Part shown: positions 9,595 through 19,653 of the stretch, one piece after another
Layout: each line of letters opens with the position of its first letter
Position numbering within the stretch: position 1 is the stretch's first letter
NCBI GenBank assembly: GCA_944325415.1
Contig: CALUZW010000007.1
Location: 1-64,000 of the forward strand
From: an uncultured Bacteroidales bacterium
GTDB taxonomy: Bacteria > Bacteroidota > Bacteroidia > Bacteroidales > UBA11471
Length of the DNA: 64,000 nucleotides
Direction of reading: 5' to 3'
Translations under genes and position numbers: made by a program
The notes under the pieces: generated by a model
Seen by the model: only the letters and a program-made list of their open reading frames with translations
Databases searched by the model: none
What the model was told of the DNA's origin: nothing

Positions 9595-11880
9595 TTATTT
9601 AACGATAAGTTTTTGGGTATAAGCCTTATCGGCCGTCATGACGCGTACATAGTAGATACCGGCTTGGAGATCCGATACATCGAGTGTAAGGGTCGACTCG
9701 CTGGTAGCAACCGACTTAACCATTTGGGCAGCCGAGTTGTAGATAGCTACCTGAGCCATTTCACCGGCAGCCACAGCTACAGTTACGTTACCATCAACAG
9801 CGGGGTTGGGATATACTTGGAGATTGCTGTTGTCAGCATCAACGCTTTCGATAGCGTCGGGCTCAGCACTACCCGAACCGGCGGTCAACACTTCAGCAAC
9901 CAACATATATTTGGGAGCTGCGAGTTGAGTTTTAATCACTTCACCGGTCTCAAAGTTCATTTCATACTTATATTCACCGGGGATTTGTACCGATTTCAGA
10001 CCGAAAGTAGCATCGCCGAAACCATCGGTCGAGAGTTCAAAGTAATTGGTGAGGTCAACACCGTCAACGAAGCTGACAAGTGAGTCGGCTTTGAGGAGAA
10101 CCATCGTATCACCGGCAGCCAACGACCATTCATCACGCGGAGAGAGCTTGATGTTGATTTTGGCATCCGTTCCACCTTCGGTGTCGGAGTAAAGACGTAC
10201 CTGGTTTTGAACAAATACTTCATCGTGTTTGTCTTTGTTGATGATTTCGAACTCAATCGAAGCACCATTGTAAAGAAGGAGGTTGGCAGCAGAACCGGCT
10301 TTTCTCTCTTGTACAGCAGCAGTAGGAGTTTTTTCGGCATAACCCACCAAGGCATAAGTACCGTCGATAGACAATGTACCAATGGCATCGCTACCGGGTT
10401 GCATCGTACCATAGAGGGCGGTGTGACCACCAATCGTTCCATAACCACCGATCGTACCGGTAGGACGACAAGTCACAACATTATTGGTCGAAAGTTTGTG
10501 TTGGCCGGTGGCAGTAGCAGTATCAAGCGAGTTGTTGAAGAGCATACGACCCTCCCAAACCTCAACACCTTGGAAGAATTGGTTTTCGTTAGAAGTAACA
10601 TAGTAGGTTCCCGTTCCTTGTTTGAAGAGAGCTACACCACATTCTCTCCAAGGATAGTAAGGAGCTTCGCTACCTTTGGGCATGGCAGTGAACGTACCAT
10701 CGAGGTGACCATCGGCATTGTCGCTACCAAAGATAATAGCCAACTGGGGGTTAGAATCTTTATAGTAACCCACTACGGTACCCTCTTTTTCAACATTGAG
10801 GCTCTTCACTTTCAGCAAAGTGATGTTCGAACCAGCATCGTTTCCGGCTGAACCCACAGCAACGGCACCATTACTGTGCACCGTCAAGTCTATGTCGTTC
10901 CAGTCATAAACCAAGCTATCCAAGAGTACAGGATTGTTTCTCGAAACATTATACAGCAACGAGTCGCCACTCGTACGGTCATAATATTGAGAGGTAGCGC
11001 CTTTACCTTTGGCCGAGTGTGTAGCCAAAATAACTCCATGGAAAGCAGCCCCGTTATCGGCAAAATCAGGATCTTGGTATACGTGAATATCACCGGTAAA
11101 GTCGCCAAAATAGGTTGGCTCGGTCTCACCTTTGCTACCACCGCCAAGGAAAGCACGATCTCCACGAGAATAGAAGTTGAGTGTACCAGCACCAGTAACT
11201 TTCTTAACTGAATCGGCCGTAAACATCGAATAACGCGACATATAAACATTCATCGTCGAACCTTCGGGTATTACGAGATCGGCGGTCAGTTTTTTATATG
11301 TTCCGCTGTTGTTCTTTCCCAAATCGATGCTACCTTCACCTTCGGCAGTCACTGTAGGACCAAAAAGTCTCGATGCAGCCGATGCATCGGAATAACGAGC
11401 CACACGACCACCTTTTACAATCGTTCCACCAGGGAGGTTGTTGATAATATCGGTATAAAGAATACCGTTATTAACCTTTACCAAGGTAGCGCCTTCGGTA
11501 CCTTCGAATGTCACCGTCTCATCGGCGGGCGACAGATTGATGGTCAAAGCCTCACTATTCTCTGCACGGATACCACCGATGGCACCGAGTTGGCTCACCG
11601 TAATTACAGGAGAGTTGGTTGCCCATTCTCCCAGATAATCTTCGCCCAATCCACCGAGAGCTTCGTCATTGAACAATGCAACACTTCCGTCGGCAAAGCC
11701 TTTGGCCTGGTCATCAATACTTCCTGTCTCTTCTACCCATGTTGCAAACGTCGAACTCCATGGGAAAACAGCTGCCGTATCAATATCGGTGTTGTTGTAG
11801 GCACCCCATTTCAATACGGTCTGAGCAGACATACCTGCCGAAGCAAGAACAGCCGCTACTAAAAATGTAATTTTCTTCAT
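9595..11880 (-). CDS. T9SS-sorted autotransporter-like beta-helix protein, unknown function
   Basis: 761 residues from the ATG at 11880. The signal peptide is clear (MKKITFLVAAVLASAGMSAQ); the frame extends upstream to 11940 but only through AT-rich leader. The body (about 30-650) is rich in Gly, Asn, Ser and Thr, with short beta-strand repeats of the kind seen in autotransporter passengers (e.g. GTLNFYSRGDRAFLGGGS, GTGTYYVTSNENQFFQGVEV, GTIGGYGTIGGHTALYG). The last 75 residues are a type A T9SS sorting domain (VYPNPAVDGNVTVAV ... GIYYVRVMTADKAYTQKLIVK). No known catalytic motif is visible. Its place between PL1 and GH105 suggests a pectin-binding or pectin-degrading surface protein, but that is only inference from position. 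It is monocistronic, with terminators on both sides. Confidence 0.75.
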   Translation of the reverse strand: MKKITFLVAAVLASAGMSAQTVLKWGAYNNTDIDTAAVFPWSSTFATWVEETGSIDDQAKGFADGSVALFNDEALGGLGEDYLGEWATNSPVITVSQLGAIGGIRAENSEALTINLSPADETVTFEGTEGATLVKVNNGILYTDIINNLPGGTIVKGGRVARYSDASAASRLFGPTVTAEGEGSIDLGKNNSGTYKKLTADLVIPEGSTMNVYMSRYSMFTADSVKKVTGAGTLNFYSRGDRAFLGGGSKGETEPTYFGDFTGDIHVYQDPDFADNGAAFHGVILATHSAKGKGATSQYYDRTSGDSLLYNVSRNNPVLLDSLVYDWNDIDLTVHSNGAVAVGSAGNDAGSNITLLKVKSLNVEKEGTVVGYYKDSNPQLAIIFGSDNADGHLDGTFTAMPKGSEAPYYPWRECGVALFKQGTGTYYVTSNENQFFQGVEVWEGRMLFNNSLDTATATGQHKLSTNNVVTCRPTGTIGGYGTIGGHTALYGTMQPGSDAIGTLSIDGTYALVGYAEKTPTAAVQERKAGSAANLLLYNGASIEFEIINKDKHDEVFVQNQVRLYSDTEGGTDAKINIKLSPRDEWSLAAGDTMVLLKADSLVSFVDGVDLTNYFELSTDGFGDATFGLKSVQIPGEYKYEMNFETGEVIKTQLAAPKYMLVAEVLTAGSGSAEPDAIESVDADNSNLQVYPNPAVDGNVTVAVAAGEMAQVAIYNSAAQMVKSVATSESTLTLDVSDLQAGIYYVRVMTADKAYTQKLIVK

Positions 11881-11959
11881 GATACTTTTGGTATTAGTAG
11901 TTAAGTTATCTCTTAATAGGCAAAGCTTGATAGAAAGCACTATTTTCTAACAAGCAAAG

Positions 11960-11995
11960 AAAAGGGTTATTTCCGTATGTAGAAATAATCCTTTT
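11960..11995 (-). terminator. Terminator after GH105 gene
   Basis: Arms 11960-11973 and 11982-11995 form a 14-bp stem with one G-U pair. It lies between the GH105 stop and the start of the T9SS beta-helix gene, and ends in four T on the minus strand. Confidence 0.6.
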
Positions 11996-12054
11996 GATAT
12001 TAAAACTAATCGTTTTGATAGTCGCTGTATAATCTTGCCGATTTTAAAAATATT

Positions 12055-13254
12055 TTACCGTTTTTTCGACGAACGGGCCTCATGCTCAGCCCAATATTTT
12101 TCGAGCTGGATACAACCCATGATATAGGGGCCGGTAGCCTTGGCGTCGTTGTCGCGCATACGCTCGTTGATATAGTAGTTGAACGAGCCGTCGCGATACT
12201 TGCTGCCTCCCAGGCCACCCACAGCGCAGCAGCGGGTGAGTGTCCACGTCTTGTCGTCGTTCTTTTTCAGGAGCTTCTTGCGAAGACCGTCGTAGGCCTT
12301 CTCGGCCACAGCTATATAGGAAGAGTCGATGTAACCTTTGTTGACCGCCTTGGCGTAGGCATACATGAACTGCGTCGTAACCGAAGCCTCGGGGAAGTTT
12401 CCTTCACGGTCGATCTGGTCGAGTACCTGATACCACAATCCGTCTTTGTCCTGATACTCGGGCAGCGTAATGGCAAGGCCCTTAACCATCGTAATAAGGT
12501 CGGCACGGCGGGGATGGTCTTCGGGTATGTAATCGAGCACATCTACCAAAGCCATGAACCACCAGCCCATGCTGCGGCCCCAGAAGTTGGGCGAATGTCC
12601 GGTCGTGGGGTCGGACCACCGCTGGTTGCGGCTCTCGTCATAGGCATGGAAATAGAGGCCGGTACGGTTGTCGAAGGTGCGGCGGGCACATATCAGGAAC
12701 TGCTTCACGGCATCGTCGATAAGGTCGGGGCGGTCAAACGTCGCACCGTAACGGGCCAGGAAAGGCGATGCCATATAGAGGCCGTCGAGCCATACTTGGA
12801 AAGGATAGATGAGTTTGTGCCAGAATGCCCCTTCGTGGGTGCGGGGCTGACGGGCCAACTGGCGCACCAGCACATCCATGGCCTTCTTGTACTTGGGGTC
12901 GCCGGTCTCGGCATAGATATCGAAAAGCACCTTACCCGAGTTGATAAAGTCGAGGTTGTAGTCGGCCATCTCATAAAGATAGATTTCGCCCTTGTCGTTG
13001 ATAAGGGTATCAGCCCACTCGGCTACATAGTCGTAATACTTGCGGTCGCCTGTGTAACGCCACATATCGAGCATGGCGCAGCAACCTACACCCTGTGAAT
13101 AGCCGAAATAGAGGCGCTTTCCGTGGTCGAGCTGCCAGGCTTCGGGGAAACGTTTCATCTCGGATTCGGCAAATTCGACCGACATTTTCTGTGCCGACAG
13201 CGTGAGCGTGCAGGCACAACAGGCCGCTACGGCCAAAGAGGTTTTCCAGTTCAT
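12055..13254 (-). CDS. GH105 unsaturated rhamnogalacturonyl hydrolase, exported
   Basis: 399 residues with signal peptide MNWKTSLAVAACCACTLTLSAQ. The rest is a single (alpha/alpha)6 barrel typical of GH105 (YteR/YesR family, about 370 residues). The catalytic Asp is in PFQVWLDGLYM (D157), and the family segments HSPNFWGRSMGWWFMALVD and EGNFPEASVTTQFMYAYAKAV are present. The enzyme hydrates the unsaturated uronic acid left by pectin lyases, releasing it from the rhamnosyl residue, probably in the periplasm. The gene lies 24 bp after the SGNH esterase gene and ends at a terminator, so the two form one transcript. Confidence 0.9.
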   Translation of the reverse strand: MNWKTSLAVAACCACTLTLSAQKMSVEFAESEMKRFPEAWQLDHGKRLYFGYSQGVGCCAMLDMWRYTGDRKYYDYVAEWADTLINDKGEIYLYEMADYNLDFINSGKVLFDIYAETGDPKYKKAMDVLVRQLARQPRTHEGAFWHKLIYPFQVWLDGLYMASPFLARYGATFDRPDLIDDAVKQFLICARRTFDNRTGLYFHAYDESRNQRWSDPTTGHSPNFWGRSMGWWFMALVDVLDYIPEDHPRRADLITMVKGLAITLPEYQDKDGLWYQVLDQIDREGNFPEASVTTQFMYAYAKAVNKGYIDSSYIAVAEKAYDGLRKKLLKKNDDKTWTLTRCCAVGGLGGSKYRDGSFNYYINERMRDNDAKATGPYIMGCIQLEKYWAEHEARSSKKR

Positions 13255-13278
13255 CGTTGTTTTTCTGTTTTAGATATA

Positions 13279-14805
13279 TTACAATTTCCAGTTATCGGTG
13301 CGGAAAGGGGTAGCGGGCAGCCCCTCGCGGTTGTAAAGGTTGACGCGGAAGAACTTGTCCCAACCGTAACGGACGGCCACCGGCGAAGCAACCTGCGGAG
13401 AGGAGACCTCGACCTTGTCGCCCTTGATGACAGCCTGTGCAGGATAGAATACACCATCGCTGCCGGCCACGACAAAGCCCCGGAGCGGCGCTCCTTTGGA
13501 GTCGAGACCCGAACCTGTGTAGTCGAACGAGAGTTCGGCTACCGAACCGTTCACCCGCATGCTTTTATAGACAGGGCCCATGAAGGGCACGTCGATGCCG
13601 TAGTCGTGCGACAAGGCCCAGCGGGCAAGACGTTCGCCGGGAACAACCTTGTTGCGGGGGTGTATGTTGGTCGAGTCGCCGGCGTCGGTAATAACGGCCA
13701 TACCGGTGTTGGGAACCGTCTGCCACACCCGCAGCTGACCTTCACGCAGGGTAGGCGACTGCTTGCGATACGGGGCTATCTGCACAAAGTAGAAGGGAAA
13801 ATCGCCCTGCCCCCACTCGGCCCGCCAACTGTGAATGAGGTTGGCAAAGACCATCTCGTAATGGGCAGCCCGACTGTCGTTGCTCTCGCCCTGATACCAG
13901 ATGACACCTTTGATAGTATAGGGAAGTATGGGATTGATCATGCCGTTCCAAAGGGTCGACATACGCAGGTTGTCGTTGAGCTTCTTCACCCGGGCAGGGG
14001 CTTTCAGCACCGTATCGGGATTGGCCTTCAAAGCGGCTTTGTAGAGGACCGTTTCGCGGGCATAGCGTTCTTTCTCGGCGGGGAGGTTTGCAATAATCTG
14101 CTTCTGTTCGGCACGCAGACGGTCGTAATAGTCGCCCTGCATGGCCTCTTTCTTGGTCCACGACTCGGCGTGGGTACCGCCCCATGTCGACTGTATGAGA
14201 CCGACGGGCTGATGTATGGCATTATGGATTTTACGTCCAAAGACAAAACCTACGGCCGAGAAGCGGGCCGCCGAGGCCGGGGTGCATACCTCCCACTCGC
14301 CCACACAGTCGTCGACGGGGGCATCGGGAGCCAACTGGTGTTCCACTCTGAAAAAGCGGATTTCGGGATAGTCGGCATTCTGCAACTCCTCCTTCACGGT
14401 CGACATGGCATTCTTCCAGCGACTGGTCGTGTCGCGGTCTACGGGAAATTCCATATTGGACTGTCCCGAACAGAGCCACACCTCACCGATAAGCACATTC
14501 TTGATTTCAATCGTGTTGCGCCCCTTGACAGTGAGCGAAACGGCGCGCGACGAGGCTTCGGGGGTCGATATCTCGACCTGCCAGGTGCTGTCGGTCGCAG
14601 CGACACTCTTGGCTTTCTTACGGCTCCACGAGACCGAGACGGTAATCTTCTCGCCGGGAGAGGCTTTGCCCCAAATGTGTACCCGGCTGTTTTGCTGCAA
14701 CACCATGTTGTCGGAGAGTATGGCCGGCAGTTTCACGTCGGCACGGCTCCCGACAGATACAAATAACAGAAGAAAAAGAATCAATGCGGTTGTCTGCGTT
14801 TTCAT
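13279..14805 (-). CDS. Sialate O-acetylesterase-like SGNH carbohydrate esterase
   Basis: 508 residues, signal peptide MKTQTTALILFLLLFVSVGSRA. The SASA/DUF303-type esterase domain has the nucleophile in LCSGQSNMEFP (S116), the WYQGESNDSR block in mid-protein and the Asp/His pair in DAGDSTNIHPRNK. In glycan loci members of this family deacetylate plant cell-wall sugars rather than sialic acid. With GH105 in the same operon, an acetylated rhamnogalacturonan oligomer is the likely substrate, which is inference. It is first in its transcript, behind a good promoter at 14868-14899. Confidence 0.82.
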   Translation of the reverse strand: MKTQTTALILFLLLFVSVGSRADVKLPAILSDNMVLQQNSRVHIWGKASPGEKITVSVSWSRKKAKSVAATDSTWQVEISTPEASSRAVSLTVKGRNTIEIKNVLIGEVWLCSGQSNMEFPVDRDTTSRWKNAMSTVKEELQNADYPEIRFFRVEHQLAPDAPVDDCVGEWEVCTPASAARFSAVGFVFGRKIHNAIHQPVGLIQSTWGGTHAESWTKKEAMQGDYYDRLRAEQKQIIANLPAEKERYARETVLYKAALKANPDTVLKAPARVKKLNDNLRMSTLWNGMINPILPYTIKGVIWYQGESNDSRAAHYEMVFANLIHSWRAEWGQGDFPFYFVQIAPYRKQSPTLREGQLRVWQTVPNTGMAVITDAGDSTNIHPRNKVVPGERLARWALSHDYGIDVPFMGPVYKSMRVNGSVAELSFDYTGSGLDSKGAPLRGFVVAGSDGVFYPAQAVIKGDKVEVSSPQVASPVAVRYGWDKFFRVNLYNREGLPATPFRTDNWKL

Positions 14806-14867
14806 CGGTATTTCTTTTTATCAGGGCAAAAAACAAAACCTACCTCGCCCCGATTATTGATACAGGG

Positions 14868-14899
14868 CAAAGGTAGGTATTTTCAGATAATTCTCCAAA
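14868..14899 (-). promoter_or_regulatory. Bacteroidota promoter for SGNH esterase-GH105 transcript
   Basis: Minus strand: TTTG (14899-14896), 20 bp, TACCTTTG (14875-14868), about 62 bp before the ATG at 14805. Confidence 0.75.
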
Positions 14900-14958
14900 T
14901 AGCGCCGGCCCGCGCGTGGAGCCGGAAGGGAGAGCAACCGACAAACAAGATACCGCCG

Positions 14959-16491
14959 CTACTCGATTTCGAGGGTAACAATGGAGTGGGCTGGCATATC
15001 GACCTCAATGGCTCCATTCCGATACTTCGCATCCTTGAAGGGACGGAGTTTTATCTTGTCGGGGTTTTCAAAGGTGTTGAGGTCGGTCAGCCTGCGGGAA
15101 TGCAGAATGGTACCCGACACCTTCTTCACCGACATGTCGTCGAGTGTGATGCGCACCTTCCTGGCGTGGTCGGCATCGATGTTGGCCAACGACACATGTA
15201 CACGTCCCTGGTCATCGCGCGAAGCGGTGGCACTCACCAGCGGTATCGTGCGGTCGCCGCGCACCTCACGGGTGGGAGTGTCGATGTCGAGCGGCAGAGA
15301 GAGGGCGTCCTGGTGAGGCTTGTACATCTCATAGACAAAGTAGGTGGGCGTGAGCACCATTTTGTCGCCGCGGGTGAGTATCATCGATTGCAGCACATTG
15401 ACAATCTGTGCAATATTGGTCATGCGTATACGGTCGACATACTTATGGAAAACATTGAGCGAGAGGGCTGCCACAAAAGCGTCACGCAAAGTGTTCTGCT
15501 GGAAAAGCTGCGTGCCGGGCTCGGGCTCCCACCAGGTGCCCCACTCATCGACCATGAGACCGACCCGTTTCTTGGGGTCGTACTTGTCCATGATGGCGAT
15601 ATGAGCCTTGATGGCATTCTCTATGTCGAGACACTTGCCTATGGTCCAGTAGTAATCTTCCTTGGCAAATTCGGTAGCCGAGCCCTTCTTTCCGCTCCAA
15701 CCCGTCACGGTATAATAGTGCAGCGAGAGGCCGTTCATGCGGGTACCCACCCGCTGCATCATCGTCTCGGTCCAGTTCAGGTCATACTCGCCCGCTCCAC
15801 AGGCAATCTTGAAAAGGCGGTTACCGTCGTAGTTGCGGCAATAGGTGGAGTAACGGCGGTACAGGTCGGCATAATACTCGGGACGCATGTTTCCGCCACA
15901 GCCCCAACTTTCATTGCCCACCCCGATGAAGCGCACCTTCCAGGCCTTGTCGCGGCCGTTCTCGCGCCGCAGTTTGGCCATGGGGGTATCGCCATCGGAG
16001 GTCATATACTCGACCCACTTGGCCATCTCCTCTACCGTACCGCTGCCTACGTTGAGGCTTACATAGGGTTCGCAGCCGAGAATTTCGCAGAGATTGAGAA
16101 ACTCATGGGTACCGAAGCTGTTATCTTCGACCAGGCCTCCCCAATTGTTGTTGCTCATCTTGGGGCGTTCGGCCCGCGGGCCTATACCGTCCATCCAATG
16201 GTACTCGTCGGCAAAACAGCCACCGGGCCAACGCAGGTTGGGAATGTTAAGCCGTTTGAGGGCTTCGAGCACATCGGTGCGATAGCCCTGGGTGTTGGGA
16301 ATCTCAGAGTCTTCTCCCACCCACAACCCGCCATAGATACAGGTGCCCAGATGCTCGGCAAACTGTCCGTAGATATGACGGCTTATTTTCTGTTCTCCCT
16401 GCCCGGGGTGTACGGCCACCGTAACCACCTCCTGGGCACTCATCGTCCCGGCACAAGCGGCCAGAAACAAGGCGCAAAAAAGTTTCTTCAT
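14959..16491 (-). CDS. GH51 alpha-L-arabinofuranosidase (compact form)
   Basis: 510 residues from the ATG at 16491, signal peptide [21 protein letters not shown] longer reading to 16521 would run into the end of the upstream gene and lacks a proper signal start. The TIM barrel carries [15 protein letters not shown], the acid/base Glu in [11 protein letters not shown] (about E194) and the nucleophile in [16 protein letters not shown] (about E316), followed by a beta-sandwich. Family members remove alpha-L-arabinofuranose from arabinan and arabinogalactan side chains. It is the last gene of the GH43-GH51-GH51 transcript, 13 bp after the other GH51. Confidence 0.92.
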   Translation of the reverse strand: MKKLFCALFLAACAGTMSAQEVVTVAVHPGQGEQKISRHIYGQFAEHLGTCIYGGLWVGEDSEIPNTQGYRTDVLEALKRLNIPNLRWPGGCFADEYHWMDGIGPRAERPKMSNNNWGGLVEDNSFGTHEFLNLCEILGCEPYVSLNVGSGTVEEMAKWVEYMTSDGDTPMAKLRRENGRDKAWKVRFIGVGNESWGCGGNMRPEYYADLYRRYSTYCRNYDGNRLFKIACGAGEYDLNWTETMMQRVGTRMNGLSLHYYTVTGWSGKKGSATEFAKEDYYWTIGKCLDIENAIKAHIAIMDKYDPKKRVGLMVDEWGTWWEPEPGTQLFQQNTLRDAFVAALSLNVFHKYVDRIRMTNIAQIVNVLQSMILTRGDKMVLTPTYFVYEMYKPHQDALSLPLDIDTPTREVRGDRTIPLVSATASRDDQGRVHVSLANIDADHARKVRITLDDMSVKKVSGTILHSRRLTDLNTFENPDKIKLRPFKDAKYRNGAIEVDMPAHSIVTLEIE

Positions 16492-16504
16492 GGTATTTTT
16501 CGGT

Positions 16505-18457
16505 CTATGGTTTCGATACAAACGGAATAATTATCACCTGGAACGACTGGGGGGCAAGCGTCAGCGGGCAACGGTCGCCCTCGACAGCAGCTCCGGCTCG
16601 CTGTGGAACAATCGCCGACGGATTTTTAAAGGTGTTGACCGCATTCTTGTCGTCGGACTGCATGTAGAGAATCTCGGCCTGCGGCTGCAATGCCTGACGA
16701 CGTTTCAGCCCGTCGAAACGCAGCACGACCTCCTGAGGATGCGAAGCCGTATTGGCCACCTTCACGATGATACGCGCCGAATCGGCATCGTACACGGCAC
16801 TGGCATAGAGGCTCTCCTGCCCCTTGACGGCTGCACCGTTCTCGGTGAGACGCAGCGTGTGGGTGCCTTTATGGAGCGAATAGAGCTGCTGCACATAGTA
16901 GTTGGGGGTGAGCAGTACCCGGCTGTTGTCGAACCATATCATGTCGGGGCGCCACTGCCAGGCGTCGACATGGGCCAGCAACGGTGCGTAGGTGGCCAGC
17001 CGCACGACATCGGCGTTGCGCTCCACACCGGTGAGGAAAGCCGCTTCGGAAAGGGCCGCCTCGAAGTTGTTTTCTTTTGACTTGTGGTGCGAGGCATACT
17101 CGCCGGCATATACCTTCGGCCCCTTACGGTCGTAATCGTCATAACGGCCGGCATTGGCATAGAACCACTCGGGCGGCTTGTAATAGTGTTCGTCGACAAA
17201 ATCGACTTTAAGGCGTTTCATCTCGGGCCAGAGGTATTCAAACTGTTCCCCGTCGGCCGAGGGACCCGAAGAGCCCACGATGCGAATATCGGGGCAATGC
17301 TTGCGCAGGGCCTCTACAAAGAGGGCCTCTCTCTGGACAAACTCCTCACCCCACTGCTCGTTACCGATACCGAGGTATTTCAGCCCGAAAGGCTCGGGGT
17401 GCCCCATACGGGCCCGCAGAGAGCCCCAGGTAGTAGTGGTGTCGCCGTTGGCAAACTCCACCAGGTCGATGGCGTCCTGCACATAGGGGTCCATCTCGTC
17501 GAGCGGCACCAACTCGCCCGACTGGTACTGGCACCCGATGCCGCAGTTCAGCACGGGCAGAGGCTCAGCACCGATGTCTTCGCACAAGAGAAAGTATTCA
17601 TAGAATCCCAATCCGTAACTCTGGTAATAGTCGGGATAGAGACGATGACGGAACGTATAGTTCCATCGATTGTCGTTGTAGGGTCGGTTCTCGACCGGGC
17701 CTACCGAATTTTTCCACTGATAACGGGTATCGAGCGTAGAACCCTCGACGATACAGCCGCCGGGAAAGCGGAACACGCCGGGTTTCAAATCGTAGAGCGC
17801 CTGCACCAAATCCTTGCGCAGACCGTTCTCCCTACCGTTCCAGGTATCGACCGGGAAGAGCGACACATGGTCTATGTCGAGTACACCCTTCGTCTCTACC
17901 GTCAACCGCAGACGGGCGTGGGCATCGCTCTTGCCGGCCTTCATCACCAGGGTATATTTCTGCCACTCGGGCGAGTCAACCTCCACTTTGGCCGAAGTCA
18001 TGGGATTGTTGGCCGCGGTGATAAATTCCACTTTCACCCGCACCGGCCGTTCGCTCTGCCGACGGGCATAGAAGACGAGGCGATACTCCTTGCCACGCAC
18101 GAGATTCATGCCATCGACAAAACCCTCGTTCTGCAAACCGGCCCGCTTGTAGGTACCCTTCTCGGTCAGACGCACATAGTGGGGATTCTTCTCAAAGGCC
18201 GGAGCCTCGGTCTCGACCGAAACTTCGCCAAAGGGGGTCCAGCCCATGAGCGGGTAATCAAACTCGAACGAGCGGTTCTTCACCAGTTCGGCATAGAGAC
18301 CGCCATCGGCACCGAAGTTGATGTCTTCAAAAAAGACACCGTACATATCGGGGTTTATCTCGGCCCCGGGTTTGACCGAGACCGTAAGGGTGCGCTGGGC
18401 CGAGAGCGGAATGGCAACGGCCGCCAGCAACCATAAGGAAAGTCGTTTTAATTGCAT
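16505..18457 (-). CDS. GH51 alpha-L-arabinofuranosidase with inserted CBM-like domain
   Basis: About 650 residues from the ATG at 18457 (a GTG one codon earlier is the only alternative). Signal peptide [21 protein letters not shown]. An N-terminal GH51 strand segment ([17 protein letters not shown]) is followed by a CBM4/9-like beta-sandwich (about 70-205), then the TIM barrel with [11 protein letters not shown], acid/base Glu in [11 protein letters not shown] (about 367) and nucleophile in [10 protein letters not shown] (about 453), and a C-terminal beta-sandwich. This insertion is typical of the larger eukaryote-like GH51 enzymes found in Bacteroidota arabinan loci. It differs enough from its neighbour that the two are not a recent duplication. 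Confidence 0.9.
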   Translation of the reverse strand: MQLKRLSLWLLAAVAIPLSAQRTLTVSVKPGAEINPDMYGVFFEDINFGADGGLYAELVKNRSFEFDYPLMGWTPFGEVSVETEAPAFEKNPHYVRLTEKGTYKRAGLQNEGFVDGMNLVRGKEYRLVFYARRQSERPVRVKVEFITAANNPMTSAKVEVDSPEWQKYTLVMKAGKSDAHARLRLTVETKGVLDIDHVSLFPVDTWNGRENGLRKDLVQALYDLKPGVFRFPGGCIVEGSTLDTRYQWKNSVGPVENRPYNDNRWNYTFRHRLYPDYYQSYGLGFYEYFLLCEDIGAEPLPVLNCGIGCQYQSGELVPLDEMDPYVQDAIDLVEFANGDTTTTWGSLRARMGHPEPFGLKYLGIGNEQWGEEFVQREALFVEALRKHCPDIRIVGSSGPSADGEQFEYLWPEMKRLKVDFVDEHYYKPPEWFYANAGRYDDYDRKGPKVYAGEYASHHKSKENNFEAALSEAAFLTGVERNADVVRLATYAPLLAHVDAWQWRPDMIWFDNSRVLLTPNYYVQQLYSLHKGTHTLRLTENGAAVKGQESLYASAVYDADSARIIVKVANTASHPQEVVLRFDGLKRRQALQPQAEILYMQSDDKNAVNTFKNPSAIVPQRAGAAVEGDRCPLTLAPQSFQVIIIPFVSKP

Positions 18458-18498
18458 CACAATATTGATTTAAGGTTTTTTCTCACAAGGGAAGAGTG

Positions 18499-19485
18499 CT
18501 ACTCCTGACTTCCGGCATGGCGGAGCAGCGTATCGACCACCGATGCAGGCACTTTCAGCACGGCACCATGGGCCGCACCCGATGGCATACGCAGCGGCTG
18601 CGGTGCCTCCTGCCAGTGACGGAAGTCGCGTGTCGTCATGGCACTGTATCTGTGCTTGCGGTAATTGTCCATATAGCAGATGTAGGAGCCGTCGGGCAAC
18701 TGAATAAAGGTAGGCCCCTCGACCCATGCGGGCGAGAAAGGACGGCCGGTCAAGGGCCGGTAGGGCCCGGCGGCCTGCTTCGAGGTGGCAACAAGGAGAT
18801 ACTTGTGCGGCTCGGGCAACTCCCGTTCGTCTTTATATATCATATAATAGGTATCGCCGATGCGCCGCACCGTGGCATCGATGACATTGTATCCGTAATC
18901 GAGGAAAGGCCGTGCCGGCTCAAAGGTCTCGAAGTCGCGCGTCGAGGTGTAGTACATGCGGTTGTCGTATTTCTTCCCGGCTTCGACACGCCACTGCCCA
19001 TCGACCTTTATGGTACTGGCCCAGAAAATGAGGTAACGGTCGTTCTCCTCGTCATAGAGCATCTCGGGTGCCCAACAGTTGCGCGGTTCATACCCGGCAC
19101 TCTGCATCACATACAGGAGGCGTGGTTCACTCCAATGCACCAGGTCGGGCGACGAGGCATAGCCTATGTGGGGCGACTCCCAGTCGGTTGTCCACACGCA
19201 ATGCCAGATGCCCTTCTTGTCTTGCAGCAAGAAAGGATCGCGCAGACGGGGTGCGTCGCTGGCCGTGTCAGGTTGCAGAAAACCCATCGGGGCCCCTACG
19301 ACATTCCACGTGTATCCGTCGGCACTCCATGCGTAGTGCATACCGTGACGGTTGGCCTCTTTATTGGTAAAATAGGAGAAGAGATAGAGCGAGTCGGGGC
19401 GCACGTTTTTTTCTTGTCCCTGCACAAGGCTGCTACCGAAAAGCAATGTGAGGATTATCCCACAGTGAATGACGTGTCTTTTCAT
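18499..19485 (-). CDS. GH43-like beta-propeller arabinosidase/galactosidase, secreted
   Basis: 328 residues from the ATG at 19485 (MKRHVIHCGIILTLLFGSS...QG signal). A five-bladed propeller is suggested by repeated WSADGYTW, SSPDLVHWSEP, STRDFETFEP and TTRDFRHWQEA blade motifs. The three expected acids are present: Asp in APRLRDPFLL (base), Asp in NVIDATVRR and Glu in PAWVEGPTFIQL (general acid). It therefore looks catalytically intact. Family members act on arabinan or beta-galactan side chains; the subfamily and exact substrate cannot be told here. It heads a transcript with the two GH51 genes, 41 bp upstream of the next start. Confidence 0.8.
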   Translation of the reverse strand: MKRHVIHCGIILTLLFGSSLVQGQEKNVRPDSLYLFSYFTNKEANRHGMHYAWSADGYTWNVVGAPMGFLQPDTASDAPRLRDPFLLQDKKGIWHCVWTTDWESPHIGYASSPDLVHWSEPRLLYVMQSAGYEPRNCWAPEMLYDEENDRYLIFWASTIKVDGQWRVEAGKKYDNRMYYTSTRDFETFEPARPFLDYGYNVIDATVRRIGDTYYMIYKDERELPEPHKYLLVATSKQAAGPYRPLTGRPFSPAWVEGPTFIQLPDGSYICYMDNYRKHRYSAMTTRDFRHWQEAPQPLRMPSGAAHGAVLKVPASVVDTLLRHAGSQE

Positions 19486-19519
19486 GATACTTATTAAGTG
19501 TAATTTATACACCGCAACA

Positions 19520-19551
19520 CAAATTTAGAGACTTCGACGTAATAATCCAAA
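19520..19551 (-). promoter_or_regulatory. Bacteroidota promoter for GH43-GH51-GH51 transcript
   Basis: Minus strand: TTTG (19551-19548), 20 bp, TAAATTTG (19527-19520), about 35 bp before the ATG at 19485. Confidence 0.75.
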
Positions 19552-19584
19552 TTATTCGGGGTTATTCTGCGTCGACAGGACGAA

Positions 19585-19619
19585 AAAGCGGTGGGGAGAA
19601 ATTTTCTCCTCACCGCTTT
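19585..19619 (-). terminator. Terminator ending GH95-GH2-SGNH transcript
   Basis: 16-bp stem (arms 19585-19600 and 19604-19619) with one G-U pair and a 3-nt loop, followed by a five-T run on the minus strand. It separates the GDSL esterase gene from the GH43 promoter. Confidence 0.8.
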
Positions 19620-19653
19620 ACAACGGGCCACACAAGCAAGGTGCAGCGCGCGG

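Noticed and set aside
14959..18457. Tandem GH51 genes as a recent duplication
   Set aside because: They differ in length, in the CBM insertion and in the motifs around both catalytic Glu residues, so they are distinct subfamilies.
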